A stretch of DNA of 64,000 nt, taken from positions 620,001-684,000 of the forward strand of contig NZ_CP041692.1 of NCBI RefSeq assembly GCF_007362775.1. Reading direction: 5' to 3'. Positions 9,019 to 16,584 of this stretch are shown here, piece after piece; the first letter of the stretch is position 1, and each line of letters opens with the position of its first letter. The stretch comes from Microlunatus elymi (GTDB lineage: Bacteria > Actinomycetota > Actinomycetes > Propionibacteriales > Propionibacteriaceae). The position numbers and the translations under genes are program-made. The notes under the pieces were generated by a model, which saw only the letters and a list, made by a program, of their open reading frames with translations, did not search any database and was not told where the DNA came from.

Positions 9019-10197
9019 ATGGGCCGTATGCGAGTTCTTTCAATCGATACCTGGGCGGGTGCCATGGGGCGCCTGTTCGGAGATGGTAGCGCAGCTGAGG
9101 ACCTCCGGACCGCGCTGACGACGGCCGGGCACACCGTTTCGCACTTCGGAATCAATCCGTTTACGGAGACCCTCGAATACGAGAACAGGGTTTGGAGGTT
9201 TCCCGGACACTACCGTCGTGAGGTGGGGCTACGCGCAACAGATCAACCGCAGGCGTTCATTCGGTCCATGCGTGACTTGAATAGGTTCGCGCTACCTGTG
9301 GTCGATGTTGCCCGCAGCAAGGCGGATGTAATCCATCTTCACACGGAGCTCGCCATGCCCGCTATTGAGGAGATTCGGCGACATACAAAGATTCCAATGG
9401 TGTACACTCAACACACAGTCAATCGCGTTCAGCTTGAGTTAAGTCGATGTAATTCAGTTGTCGCACGACTTCTCGTCACGATGCAGGATCGAGCTATTGA
9501 GACGGCCGATGAGTGGACGGCGCCATCCGCGTTGAAGTCCAATTCCACTCGACAGCCGGTCATCATTCCGCATGCTATCGGACACCGACATCCCATTCAG
9601 AATCGCTCTGCTGGACGTGTGCCGACGATCTTGTACGTGGGGCGACTGACGGCGATCAAGGGCATTGACCTCCTTCTCGACGCCTTAGATTTGGTGTCTC
9701 GCCAATTCCGTCTAGTCGTTGTCGGAACAGGACCTCGCCTTGAGGAGTATCGGCAGCGAGCGAGCGACCTAGGAATCGACGCCCTGTTCACCGGCCAGGT
9801 GCCTCGGGAAGAACTATGGGGCATCTATGCCCAGGCTGACATATTTGTCTGTCCCACCGAGTTCGACACCTACAACCTGACTGTGGATGAAGCCATGGCG
9901 AGCGGCCTACCGGTCCTGGCTAGTGAAATTGACGCCCTTCGCGGAAGAATTGAATCCGGATCAACGGGAATTCTGTGTCGACGAGACAAAGATACGTTCG
10001 CGGAATGTATCACCTATCTCATAGACCATCCGAAAGAGCGCCGAAAATTGGGGTCGGCGGCGCAGAAGAAACTCGCATCTCGAAGCATCGAGACCGCCTA
10101 CGCATACCTCGAAGTCTATTCGAGAGCACTCGAAGGAGCTGCTGAGCTCCGCTCTCCGCTATCGACCGCGAGCTCGACCGCAGTGTTGAACGCATAG
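9019..10197 (+). CDS. GT4-family glycosyltransferase
   Basis: A complete GT-B glycosyltransferase of 392 residues. The N-terminal domain begins MRVLSIDTWAGAMGR and carries HLHTELAMP. The C-terminal domain holds ILYVGRLTAIKGIDLLLDAL, then VCPTEFDTYNLTVDEAMASGLPVL with the two glutamates typical of GT4. ATG codons at 9019 and 9028 are equivalent choices. Its last 82 bp overlap the convergent oxidoreductase gene. Together with the gene at 7409 it supplies two sugar-transfer steps around the coupled operon. Confidence 0.88.
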   Translation: MGRMRVLSIDTWAGAMGRLFGDGSAAEDLRTALTTAGHTVSHFGINPFTETLEYENRVWRFPGHYRREVGLRATDQPQAFIRSMRDLNRFALPVVDVARSKADVIHLHTELAMPAIEEIRRHTKIPMVYTQHTVNRVQLELSRCNSVVARLLVTMQDRAIETADEWTAPSALKSNSTRQPVIIPHAIGHRHPIQNRSAGRVPTILYVGRLTAIKGIDLLLDALDLVSRQFRLVVVGTGPRLEEYRQRASDLGIDALFTGQVPREELWGIYAQADIFVCPTEFDTYNLTVDEAMASGLPVLASEIDALRGRIESGSTGILCRRDKDTFAECITYLIDHPKERRKLGSAAQKKLASRSIETAYAYLEVYSRALEGAAELRSPLSTASSTAVLNA

Positions 10198-11426
10198 GCT
10201 GCAAGTGCGAGCGCGCTGTTGTGTGAACCTGGGCGCGAGAAAGCTAGAGGCGAGAGAACCCGTAGGTTCGAGATGCCCGGCACGGAATCGGTTACGTCGA
10301 TATGACTTGATCCGAGGCCAGCCGAGGGAACCACGACGCGGGGCCACCGACGACCGCCGACGGCCCACGATGTGTGACCTGCCGGCTCAGACAGGCGATG
10401 CCCTTCATGGTCAACTGGAACTGCGGTGGCGCCCAAGTAGGTTGCTATTACGTTAACCACCTTGTCCATCGCGTCGTCCAAGGACTCCCAAGCTGCAACC
10501 CCTTGCAGGTCATGACCGGCAGAGTAGAGCCGCCCGGACCGGTCGGTAATCGCAAGAAACCCTGAAGCAAGCTCGACAACGCCAACTATCTTTAGGGTCG
10601 GAGAACTTTCTGCGTCGAGACTTATCTGGAGGTGCCAGTGAGCGTCTTCGAAAAAACCACGAATGAGGATTCTCGCACTAATGCAGTGGCTGTCACCGGT
10701 GAGTCGGTACTGAATTGAAGAATGACCGTGGCCACCGAGAAGCAGCGTCCTGGGAATCAAATCCATTGACCGCAGAATTTCCACAGTTCCACGGATCCCG
10801 GCTGCAAGGACGACTGGACGCGACGGGTCAACTGAGAACCTCTCCCTCTCGGAATGCAGAGCAGTGACACGACCGTTGGCGAATTCAAGACTGCGGATCT
10901 CACTGTCGGTACGGATGGTTGTTGGTGCAGAAGCCGAGGTCAGGCATGGGACTACTTTTCCTCCCCAAAGGCGCTCTGTTTGCTTGAGGCCGAACGCGGA
11001 GATCATTGCTGGTGCTGCGTGATTGACCCAAACGCCATGGGCGGCAAGACCTTCGACAATAGCGTCGAGCAGCAACGGATCATTCGGGTATGAGTCAACC
11101 GGGTTAAGGAACTGAGTCGCTGGTGGCAGGCCTCTCGTAACTGCCGCACGCTCGAGCCCAGACGTCTCTGAGGGGAGCGGAGGAACAAGCCAGCCTGCCC
11201 AAAAGTTGGATCCGCCGCCAGCAGATTGGACCTCGTCTGCCGCAGAAGTACCCGAGATCGGTCGGGCGAGTGGCCGGGAACTCTGCGAGTACATTCTCCG
11301 CAGCGTCGGTTCATTGAGGCCCTCGGGTATGGGAGCGCCGGTGGTGAACACATCCAGGGTGGCGCCCGTGCGGGCGGCGGCGTATGCCAATGACAAGCCG
11401 GCGACTCCGGACCCGATGATATACAC
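10116..11426 (-). CDS. GMC-type FAD-dependent oxidoreductase
   Basis: 436 residues starting at GTG, with AGGAG 7 nt upstream. The N-terminus is a dinucleotide-binding fold (YIIGSGVAGLSLAYAAARTG). The C-terminal signature NLRVLSPLAFSRPGSHNSAL matches the GMC oxidoreductase C-domain, in which the histidine and asparagine act in substrate oxidation. It would oxidise an alcohol or similar group with FAD. It is the last gene of the minus-strand cargo operon, 10 bp after the FkbM gene. The middle region is divergent from standard GMC enzymes, so substrate cannot be proposed. Confidence 0.75.
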   Translation of the reverse strand: MYIIGSGVAGLSLAYAAARTGATLDVFTTGAPIPEGLNEPTLRRMYSQSSRPLARPISGTSAADEVQSAGGGSNFWAGWLVPPLPSETSGLERAAVTRGLPPATQFLNPVDSYPNDPLLLDAIVEGLAAHGVWVNHAAPAMISAFGLKQTERLWGGKVVPCLTSASAPTTIRTDSEIRSLEFANGRVTALHSERERFSVDPSRPVVLAAGIRGTVEILRSMDLIPRTLLLGGHGHSSIQYRLTGDSHCISARILIRGFFEDAHWHLQISLDAESSPTLKIVGVVELASGFLAITDRSGRLYSAGHDLQGVAAWESLDDAMDKVVNVIATYLGATAVPVDHEGHRLSEPAGHTSWAVGGRRWPRVVVPSAGLGSSHIDVTDSVPGISNLRVLSPLAFSRPGSHNSALALAAYAFNTAVELAVDSGERSSAAPSSALE

Positions 11427-11435
11427 GGATGGCTC

Positions 11436-12287
11436 CTAGCCCATAGCTGTTGTCGGTTGGTCTCGGTCAAGGCCGTGCAGTCTCATCGACTCAAGGATGC
11501 GCTCGTAGGTCGACTGGCGGCTCTTCGGCGCCGCGAACCACAGAAGCTGGTCTCCTGGAATGTATGAGTGATCAGCGGATTGATGGCTGGATCCACCGTC
11601 CAGTTGAGTGGCTGTATAGCCGTGCTCGTTGAGAATCTCGAGGACCTCTTCACCCCCAGCGCCCAGATTTACTTCGACCAAGATGAGGGCCCCGCGCCGG
11701 AGCACTGACTGCGCGCCGCGTAAGACGAGATGCTCACAACCCTCGACGTCGATCTTGACCAAACCTGGCTGATCCGAATATCGAGCAATGGTGTCGAGCG
11801 TTGTAGTAGGCACTTCAATCTCCGCAGCCACGGATCGCCAACCCTTGCGTAAGCTCCCGGAGGCATCGCTGGTCGACGACTGGCGGAAGATCATCCGACC
11901 ATCACGATCAGCTACGGCGACAGGATATGAGCTCCACTTAGGTCCAGCAGCATTCACTGTGAGGTTCCGACCGAGGATGGACCTCAGCTGCGGGTTCGCT
12001 TCAATGGCCACACCGCCGAATCCTCGGGAGGTGGCCAGTGCTCCGTAGAGACCGACGTTAGCCCCAATGTCCCACACTAGATCGATGCGCGGATCGAGCT
12101 CCGATAACGCGCTGACAAACGCACCAATCCCCATCGGTTCATATAGCCCGATCGACCTCTCAAGTGCGGCGTGTATGACGCTGGAGCACGACGGGCCCTC
12201 GACTTGCTCACTATGCCCACGGACAATGGACTGGTCCCTGATAGCAACCCAAAGGCACGACGACTCACCGCAAAGTTGGCACGCCAT
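11436..12287 (-). CDS. FkbM-family SAM-dependent methyltransferase
   Basis: The ATG at 12287 yields 283 residues beginning MACQLCGESSCLW. The SAM-binding motif is VWDIGANVGLYGALA, followed by VAIEANPQL and, later, LVKIDVEGCEHLVLRGA, which is the FkbM hallmark. FkbM enzymes O-methylate natural products and sugars. An N-terminal CxxC pair precedes the usual domain. The start lies 22 bp inside the preceding nucleotidyltransferase gene, so the two are likely co-translated. Confidence 0.88.
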   Translation of the reverse strand: MACQLCGESSCLWVAIRDQSIVRGHSEQVEGPSCSSVIHAALERSIGLYEPMGIGAFVSALSELDPRIDLVWDIGANVGLYGALATSRGFGGVAIEANPQLRSILGRNLTVNAAGPKWSSYPVAVADRDGRMIFRQSSTSDASGSLRKGWRSVAAEIEVPTTTLDTIARYSDQPGLVKIDVEGCEHLVLRGAQSVLRRGALILVEVNLGAGGEEVLEILNEHGYTATQLDGGSSHQSADHSYIPGDQLLWFAAPKSRQSTYERILESMRLHGLDRDQPTTAMG

Positions 12288-12978
12288 GTCGTACGACCGC
12301 CTCCCAGAATCGAATGTCGCCTGCAAGGAAGTTCGCGTACTGATCGTCAGTACCGACGTCGGCGTACTCGCCCGGCCACGCAACGGAATCGACGGAACTC
12401 AGGACAGGCGGAGATCCCTCGCGGTCGCCGTGCCAAGGCATTGGATGTAGCAGTCCTGACGGATACGAGATCCTGCCTATGAGGCGACCACTGCCGCTCG
12501 GTGCGGAGGACGATGCCGCAGTCTCGCCGAGGGAAACCCGTTCGATGCGCGGTTGAGTGAGTTCTCGCCGAATGTGTGCCGTGTGTACTCGGTGCGTCGA
12601 TGTAGCCGACTCAATCTGAAGCATAGAGAGCCGCGGGTGGCAAAGTTCATCCGAATGCATTAACAACGTTGGCAGTCGACTTGTGAGAACGCTCAGGATT
12701 GCCGGTATGTCGGCCTTGCGGAACTCGATCAGCCTAGGAACCGGGACAGAAGTGGGTAGGTGCTCAACGAGGTTGTCGTACCATGCGGCGATAGCGAACC
12801 TCGAGGAACCTTCCGTGACAATGTCGATCGCACTTGCACCAGCAATGATTGCTTCCGAAACAACGCAGTCAAGTATCCTCGCGCTGGGCCCTAGTCTCTG
12901 AAGGCTCTTGTGCGCGACCGTTCGCTGAGCACTGCGACTGCCCAACCCGCCGCAGAGTATGAGAGCACGAAAACTCAC
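12265..12978 (-). CDS. NTP-transferase-like protein (sugar-phosphate nucleotidyltransferase fold)
   Basis: A 237-residue protein whose first 30 residues carry the nucleotidyltransferase signature (ALILCGGLGSR, with a later lysine in VAHKSLQRLG). A DVGTDDQYANF motif near the C-terminus is also typical of sugar-1-phosphate nucleotidyltransferases. It starts at a GTG that overlaps the preceding stop (GTGA). The family joins NTP to a sugar or other phosphate, releasing pyrophosphate. The middle of the protein is divergent and the substrate is unknown. It is co-translated with the HisG-like gene, which suggests sequential nucleotide chemistry. Confidence 0.75.
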   Translation of the reverse strand: MSFRALILCGGLGSRSAQRTVAHKSLQRLGPSARILDCVVSEAIIAGASAIDIVTEGSSRFAIAAWYDNLVEHLPTSVPVPRLIEFRKADIPAILSVLTSRLPTLLMHSDELCHPRLSMLQIESATSTHRVHTAHIRRELTQPRIERVSLGETAASSSAPSGSGRLIGRISYPSGLLHPMPWHGDREGSPPVLSSVDSVAWPGEYADVGTDDQYANFLAGDIRFWEAVVRHGVPTLR

Positions 12979-13577
12979 GAGATGGTTCCAATTCTGAGTA
13001 GGTCATAGATCTGACTCAATGTTTCGTCCGCGATACCCGGAAGCGTGTACAAGGCGGCGTAGCTCTCAAGGTACGAAGTTATGGCGACCAGCCCGTTATC
13101 GGCGAGTGTCTCACCGGTCATTACGGCATCGACCGCGACATCCGCGAGGCCCTCGCGAAGATACATCTCAGCGGCACCAGAGATAGGCCGGACAGTCGCA
13201 TTGGGGTACACCGGCCGGACAAACTTGTCCGCGAGGTTCGGATACTGGGATACTACGCGAAGCGCATCAGTCGTCACATAGGACTCACCCGGCCTCCCAA
13301 TCAGGCAGAGTTCATTCTTCTGATATCCGTAGTTCCAGGCCTCATGAAGAACTTCACCCAAACCAGCTTCCCATACGTAGTCTCTTCCTGTAACGACGGC
13401 GTCGCATACGGCTTCGGTCACCAACATCGGGAGGTCGGTCGATCGGGCCAGAAGGATCCGAAAGTCGCCAATCCTGGCCACGAGTCGCCGATTTCCCTGA
13501 AATTGGCCCAGCACTGAGGGACAGCTCGCGAGGACCTCACTCATAAGGCGCCCGGTGTTGGGAAGTCCAATGGTCAT
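12975..13577 (-). CDS. Short HisG-like ATP phosphoribosyltransferase paralogue
   Basis: 200 residues that follow the short form of HisG from end to end. It starts MTIGLPNTGRL (HisG: ALPKGRL) and has CDAVVTGRDYVWE (HisG: ADLGITGxDW) and VSQYPNLADKF. The PRPP-binding loop is GLADVAVDAVMTGETLADNG. HisG transfers phosphoribosyl from PRPP to N1 of ATP, the first step of histidine synthesis. No other his gene and no HisZ partner is nearby, so a housekeeping role is unlikely. The ATG at 13577 gives the family's natural start; an upstream ATG at 13622 would overlap the protease gene. Use on ATP or on another purine-like acceptor is open. Confidence 0.75.
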   Translation of the reverse strand: MTIGLPNTGRLMSEVLASCPSVLGQFQGNRRLVARIGDFRILLARSTDLPMLVTEAVCDAVVTGRDYVWEAGLGEVLHEAWNYGYQKNELCLIGRPGESYVTTDALRVVSQYPNLADKFVRPVYPNATVRPISGAAEMYLREGLADVAVDAVMTGETLADNGLVAITSYLESYAALYTLPGIADETLSQIYDLLRIGTIS

Positions 13578-13608
13578 GGGCCTTGACTCTGGTGATGGCC
13601 CCTTGAAT

Positions 13609-15039
13609 CTATATGTCCACATGGCGAGATCCGATCATGCCTACCGTACGGTGGTACTCGACCCTCGCATGTGAGATCCAGACGATCCTCACCGAGTACA
13701 TATCAGGCCCGGCATCCATCGGGACAGTGACCGAGATGCGCTGCTCGGCGAGCTGACTCCCGGGCTGTATGGCGTGGTACATCACGCCTACCTTCGACTT
13801 GTCCCGTACTTGAATGACTAAATTCCCGGATATTCGGGCCTTCGGGTCAACCGTCTGGCAGTGGATTTCTGCGGTTCCGCCAGCGTGCCATTTGACCGGC
13901 GTGCTCACTAGCAGTCGGACACCCTGAGGGGCAAGTGTTGTAGTGCCGCAAGCCAAACATCCGCGCTCCATGACCGGCACCCCGGCCTCATACGCATCGC
14001 TGTGTTCAACCTCATAGACACGCCCTCTGCAGAACTGGCAAATCGAGATCACCCTGCGATTGCGGGCGGCTCGCCTCCACTTCATAGCCTTGGTTAGGTT
14101 GTCGCCAACGCCCGCGAGTGATGATCCCCCTGATATCAATCTTTGCTCGACCAGAGAAATAATAGCTGCGTCCGTGGCGTCTACCAGGGTTGACAGCTTC
14201 TCGTTGGCTGTCGCGTCACGTTCTCTACCCGGCGGAGATCCACGATATGCGGCGAGGCGAACGCGACCTAGTGCGGCCTGGAGGTGCTGCGTCTCCGCCG
14301 CCTCGATTAGTTTCGTCGCGAATGCTGCTGAGACGAGGCGCTCCGTCGAAAGGGTGTTCCGTGGCAGATCACTCAGGCTCATATCGGCTAATTCTGGCAG
14401 TGACACAGTCACGTCTGTGCCGAGGCGTACGAAGTATCCGCCGAGACCATATCTGTAGCCGTCGTTCAGCCGATGGCAGATATCCCCCAACGTTTCGCCG
14501 CGTTGCCATGCACTCCGTATGAATTCGATCTGCTCAGGTGTGACCGGCATTTGACGCGTGGTGCCGACGACTTCCGTGAATCCTGATCTGATCGCGGTCA
14601 TTGCGATCCCTGGCCGGGTATCACCGAAGGTGTACTGTCCGGCGACATTGAGGCTGTTGCACGACAGCAGAACCAGGACATCACCAGGCATATCGCGCAC
14701 AAAGACTAAGCGGGCAGCGTAACGCTCCCTGACGCATCGGCGCAGGTCGGCAGAGCACGGTCCACCCATCGGACGGACCTCGCCGCAGACAACTGTACCG
14801 TCCTCCAGGATTATGTGATTGCCGTCGCCGTGTCCGGCGAGAACGATCAACAGTTTCCCGTCAGGCGACATGGCCAGAGGCGCATCTACTTCGGCGTTCC
14901 GAACGCGTAATTCAGAATTGGAGTCCGTGACGAACGTCTCTGGGGCCTCCATTGGGACAAGCAGCGAAGCTCCACCAGCTTGGGCCTTCTCCGCGAGCGC
15001 TTCGAGGTTGTCGAACGTCCACCCGCTGTCGATCTGCAT
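13609..15039 (-). CDS. Caspase-fold (CHAT-like) cysteine protease with zinc ribbon
   Basis: About 476 residues. The caspase-like core has its histidine in LLIVLAGHGDG (His70) and its cysteine in VLVLLSCNS (Cys127), each after a hydrophobic strand, as in clan CD proteases and CHAT domains. Residues 334-364 hold a zinc ribbon of two CxxC pairs (CQFC, CLAC). A beta-rich C-terminal domain of about 100 residues follows. AGGA lies 6 nt before the chosen ATG. It sits 9 bp after the DUF1152 gene. In this operon it is the obvious candidate to cut the leader from the small acidic peptide, though that is inference. Confidence 0.7.
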   Translation of the reverse strand: MQIDSGWTFDNLEALAEKAQAGGASLLVPMEAPETFVTDSNSELRVRNAEVDAPLAMSPDGKLLIVLAGHGDGNHIILEDGTVVCGEVRPMGGPCSADLRRCVRERYAARLVFVRDMPGDVLVLLSCNSLNVAGQYTFGDTRPGIAMTAIRSGFTEVVGTTRQMPVTPEQIEFIRSAWQRGETLGDICHRLNDGYRYGLGGYFVRLGTDVTVSLPELADMSLSDLPRNTLSTERLVSAAFATKLIEAAETQHLQAALGRVRLAAYRGSPPGRERDATANEKLSTLVDATDAAIISLVEQRLISGGSSLAGVGDNLTKAMKWRRAARNRRVISICQFCRGRVYEVEHSDAYEAGVPVMERGCLACGTTTLAPQGVRLLVSTPVKWHAGGTAEIHCQTVDPKARISGNLVIQVRDKSKVGVMYHAIQPGSQLAEQRISVTVPMDAGPDMYSVRIVWISHARVEYHRTVGMIGSRHVDI

Positions 15040-15047
15040 TTCTGTTC

Positions 15048-16175
15048 CTAATCCGTCTGCATGGCTGGGATTTCGCATGTGTCCGCTCTAGCCACAGTTT
15101 CGGACGCAGCACGCGCGGTTGATCGGTCAACAACTGGCGAAAGCTCTGGGTTCCGGCGGCTGAGCGAACGGTGAAGCCGCGCCAACAGTTCGCGAGTCGG
15201 TTTTGGGCCGGACATGAACCGTGACAAGCTCCTGATGGTTATGTACGGTTCAGTGACATAGGCATCGAACGACAGCCGTGGTCCGTCTGCCGAATAGCTG
15301 CCCCACTCTGCATGGTGCCGCAGTTCGTCGGGGAAGCCCAGTTCAACAAGCTTCGCTTGAACCGTCGTGATGGAGTCCGCTGGACCGAAAAGACTACCGG
15401 GGACTCCACTATCTAGCAGGTCGTCCAACTGGATGCGGTAGTTGCGAGCCGAGAATTCGGATGTCTCGACGGCAGATCCGAATGGCTCGCCGACCTGCAC
15501 GCGCATCGGGTGACATAGGACGGACAGAAGTGCCAGTAGGCTGGCCTCGGTACGGCATACACGTCCCCGAGTATGCCAACTTCGTGCCACCTTCCGGTCA
15601 ATAGCCGGCAATCTCGTTGGGGTCAATTTGCCAAGGAACTCTTCGATCTGACCCCGAGACAACTCGCCATCTAGGCCGAGCCCTCCGACAATGACAGTCT
15701 TGTCGTCATGGCGAACTCGCCGCAGCGCCGTGATGAGGAGGGCCTCGCTTAGTGGGCTCACCACCCCAGGTGCTGGTCCGTTCGCCAGAACATCTCCGCC
15801 GACGTCGACGAGGGAAATCTCATCGGCCCGGTGCTGCTCTGCGAGATGCTCAATCTGTTGACTTAAGGGTTCGGCCACGTTCAGGGCATACAGCGGGGCC
15901 GGAGCCAAGATATCGGCGATTACCGGCAGCTGCGACGCGCACCCAAGAGCCGACGTTCCACCGGTAACGCGATAGCCGCCGCCGTCGCGGGCGATCCCTT
16001 TCAGATCTGACAGCGCTCTTGGCCCGACATGAGGATCGACAGACGGCCTTTCCCAAGGGATCGCCGCGTAGATCGCCCATCGGCGTTGAGTCTCTGCGAT
16101 CGCTGCTGCCAGCAGTAGGTCGCCCAGACCGCCCGACGCGACGTAAAGGGTCACTCCTTGATGTCTGAAGGTCAC
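15048..16175 (-). CDS. DUF1152 family protein
   Basis: A 375-residue protein that starts at GTG, overlapping the stop of the small peptide gene by 4 bp (GTGA). A glycine-rich N-terminal loop (YVASGGLGDLLLAAAIAE) resembles a nucleotide-binding turn. ERPSVDPHVGPRALSDLKGI and VDVGGDVLANG match the conserved DUF1152 blocks as I remember them. The family has no established biochemical role. Direct coupling to the putative precursor suggests binding or modification of the peptide. The last 50 residues are less conserved and rich in arginine and serine. Confidence 0.75.
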   Translation of the reverse strand: MTFRHQGVTLYVASGGLGDLLLAAAIAETQRRWAIYAAIPWERPSVDPHVGPRALSDLKGIARDGGGYRVTGGTSALGCASQLPVIADILAPAPLYALNVAEPLSQQIEHLAEQHRADEISLVDVGGDVLANGPAPGVVSPLSEALLITALRRVRHDDKTVIVGGLGLDGELSRGQIEEFLGKLTPTRLPAIDRKVARSWHTRGRVCRTEASLLALLSVLCHPMRVQVGEPFGSAVETSEFSARNYRIQLDDLLDSGVPGSLFGPADSITTVQAKLVELGFPDELRHHAEWGSYSADGPRLSFDAYVTEPYITIRSLSRFMSGPKPTRELLARLHRSLSRRNPELSPVVDRSTARAASETVARADTCEIPAMQTD

Positions 16176-16312
16176 CAGCTGAAGACTGCCGGCCCGACTT
16201 CGGACTCGTCGGCCTCCTCCAGCTCATAATCGCTCATGGAGTCGAGCAGATGGGCCATCACTTCGTCAAGGCCCGGGCCCTCGAGTTCGTTTGCGGGCTG
16301 TTCAACCGCCAT
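16172..16312 (-). CDS. Putative precursor peptide, 46 residues, acidic
   Basis: A short gene with a perfect AAGGAG seven bases before its ATG. The peptide is strikingly acidic: 13 Asp/Glu in the first 38 residues, no Lys or Arg and one His. A helical segment around LDEVMAHLLDSMSDYE looks like a leader. The C-terminus is uncharged and ends EVGPAVFSW. The stop TGA overlaps the GTG start of the DUF1152 gene by 4 bp, so both are translated together. Small size, acidic leader, hydrophobic tail and neighbouring exporters, protease and tailoring enzymes all fit a ribosomally made, modified peptide. No known precursor family is recognised. Confidence 0.7.
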   Translation of the reverse strand: MAVEQPANELEGPGLDEVMAHLLDSMSDYELEEADESEVGPAVFSW

Positions 16313-16315
16313 TCG

Positions 16316-16513
16316 TCAGCTCCTTCGCTGGTCGCGCCATCGTGGCTTGCTGATCCTAACCGGGGCAAGCTCACTCGGCGATACTTTTTTGTAAGTTCTC
16401 GTAGCAGGGTCTGCCGCTGCGACCGGGGACGACCCTGGCCACATCCAGTCGAAGACAGTGTTGAGGACTGTAGTTGCAGAACCAACGTAGATCTGCCGCG
16501 ATCTGGCTCTCAA
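16316..16513 (-). CDS. Possible small upstream peptide gene
   Basis: An open frame in the 272-bp gap before the precursor gene ends 3 bp before the precursor ATG. From a TTG at 16513 it gives 65 residues. From the internal ATG it gives 42, beginning MWPGSSPVAAADPATRTYK, with a basic C-terminus (KPRWRDQRRS). No good ribosome site precedes either start, and third-position GC is only moderate. The close spacing to the precursor is the main argument for it. It may equally be spacer. Confidence 0.25.
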   Translation of the reverse strand: MRARSRQIYVGSATTVLNTVFDWMWPGSSPVAAADPATRTYKKVSPSELAPVRISKPRWRDQRRS

Positions 16514-16584
16514 TACGGAACGAGCGGTTGGTGCATCCGACCCAACCTGAGACGGAGCCCTGTCGAAGCCGTCGCAAGGGGTTG

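Noticed and set aside
12975-13622. HisG-like gene as part of a histidine biosynthesis operon
   Set aside because: No other his gene flanks it, and its neighbours are natural-product tailoring genes.
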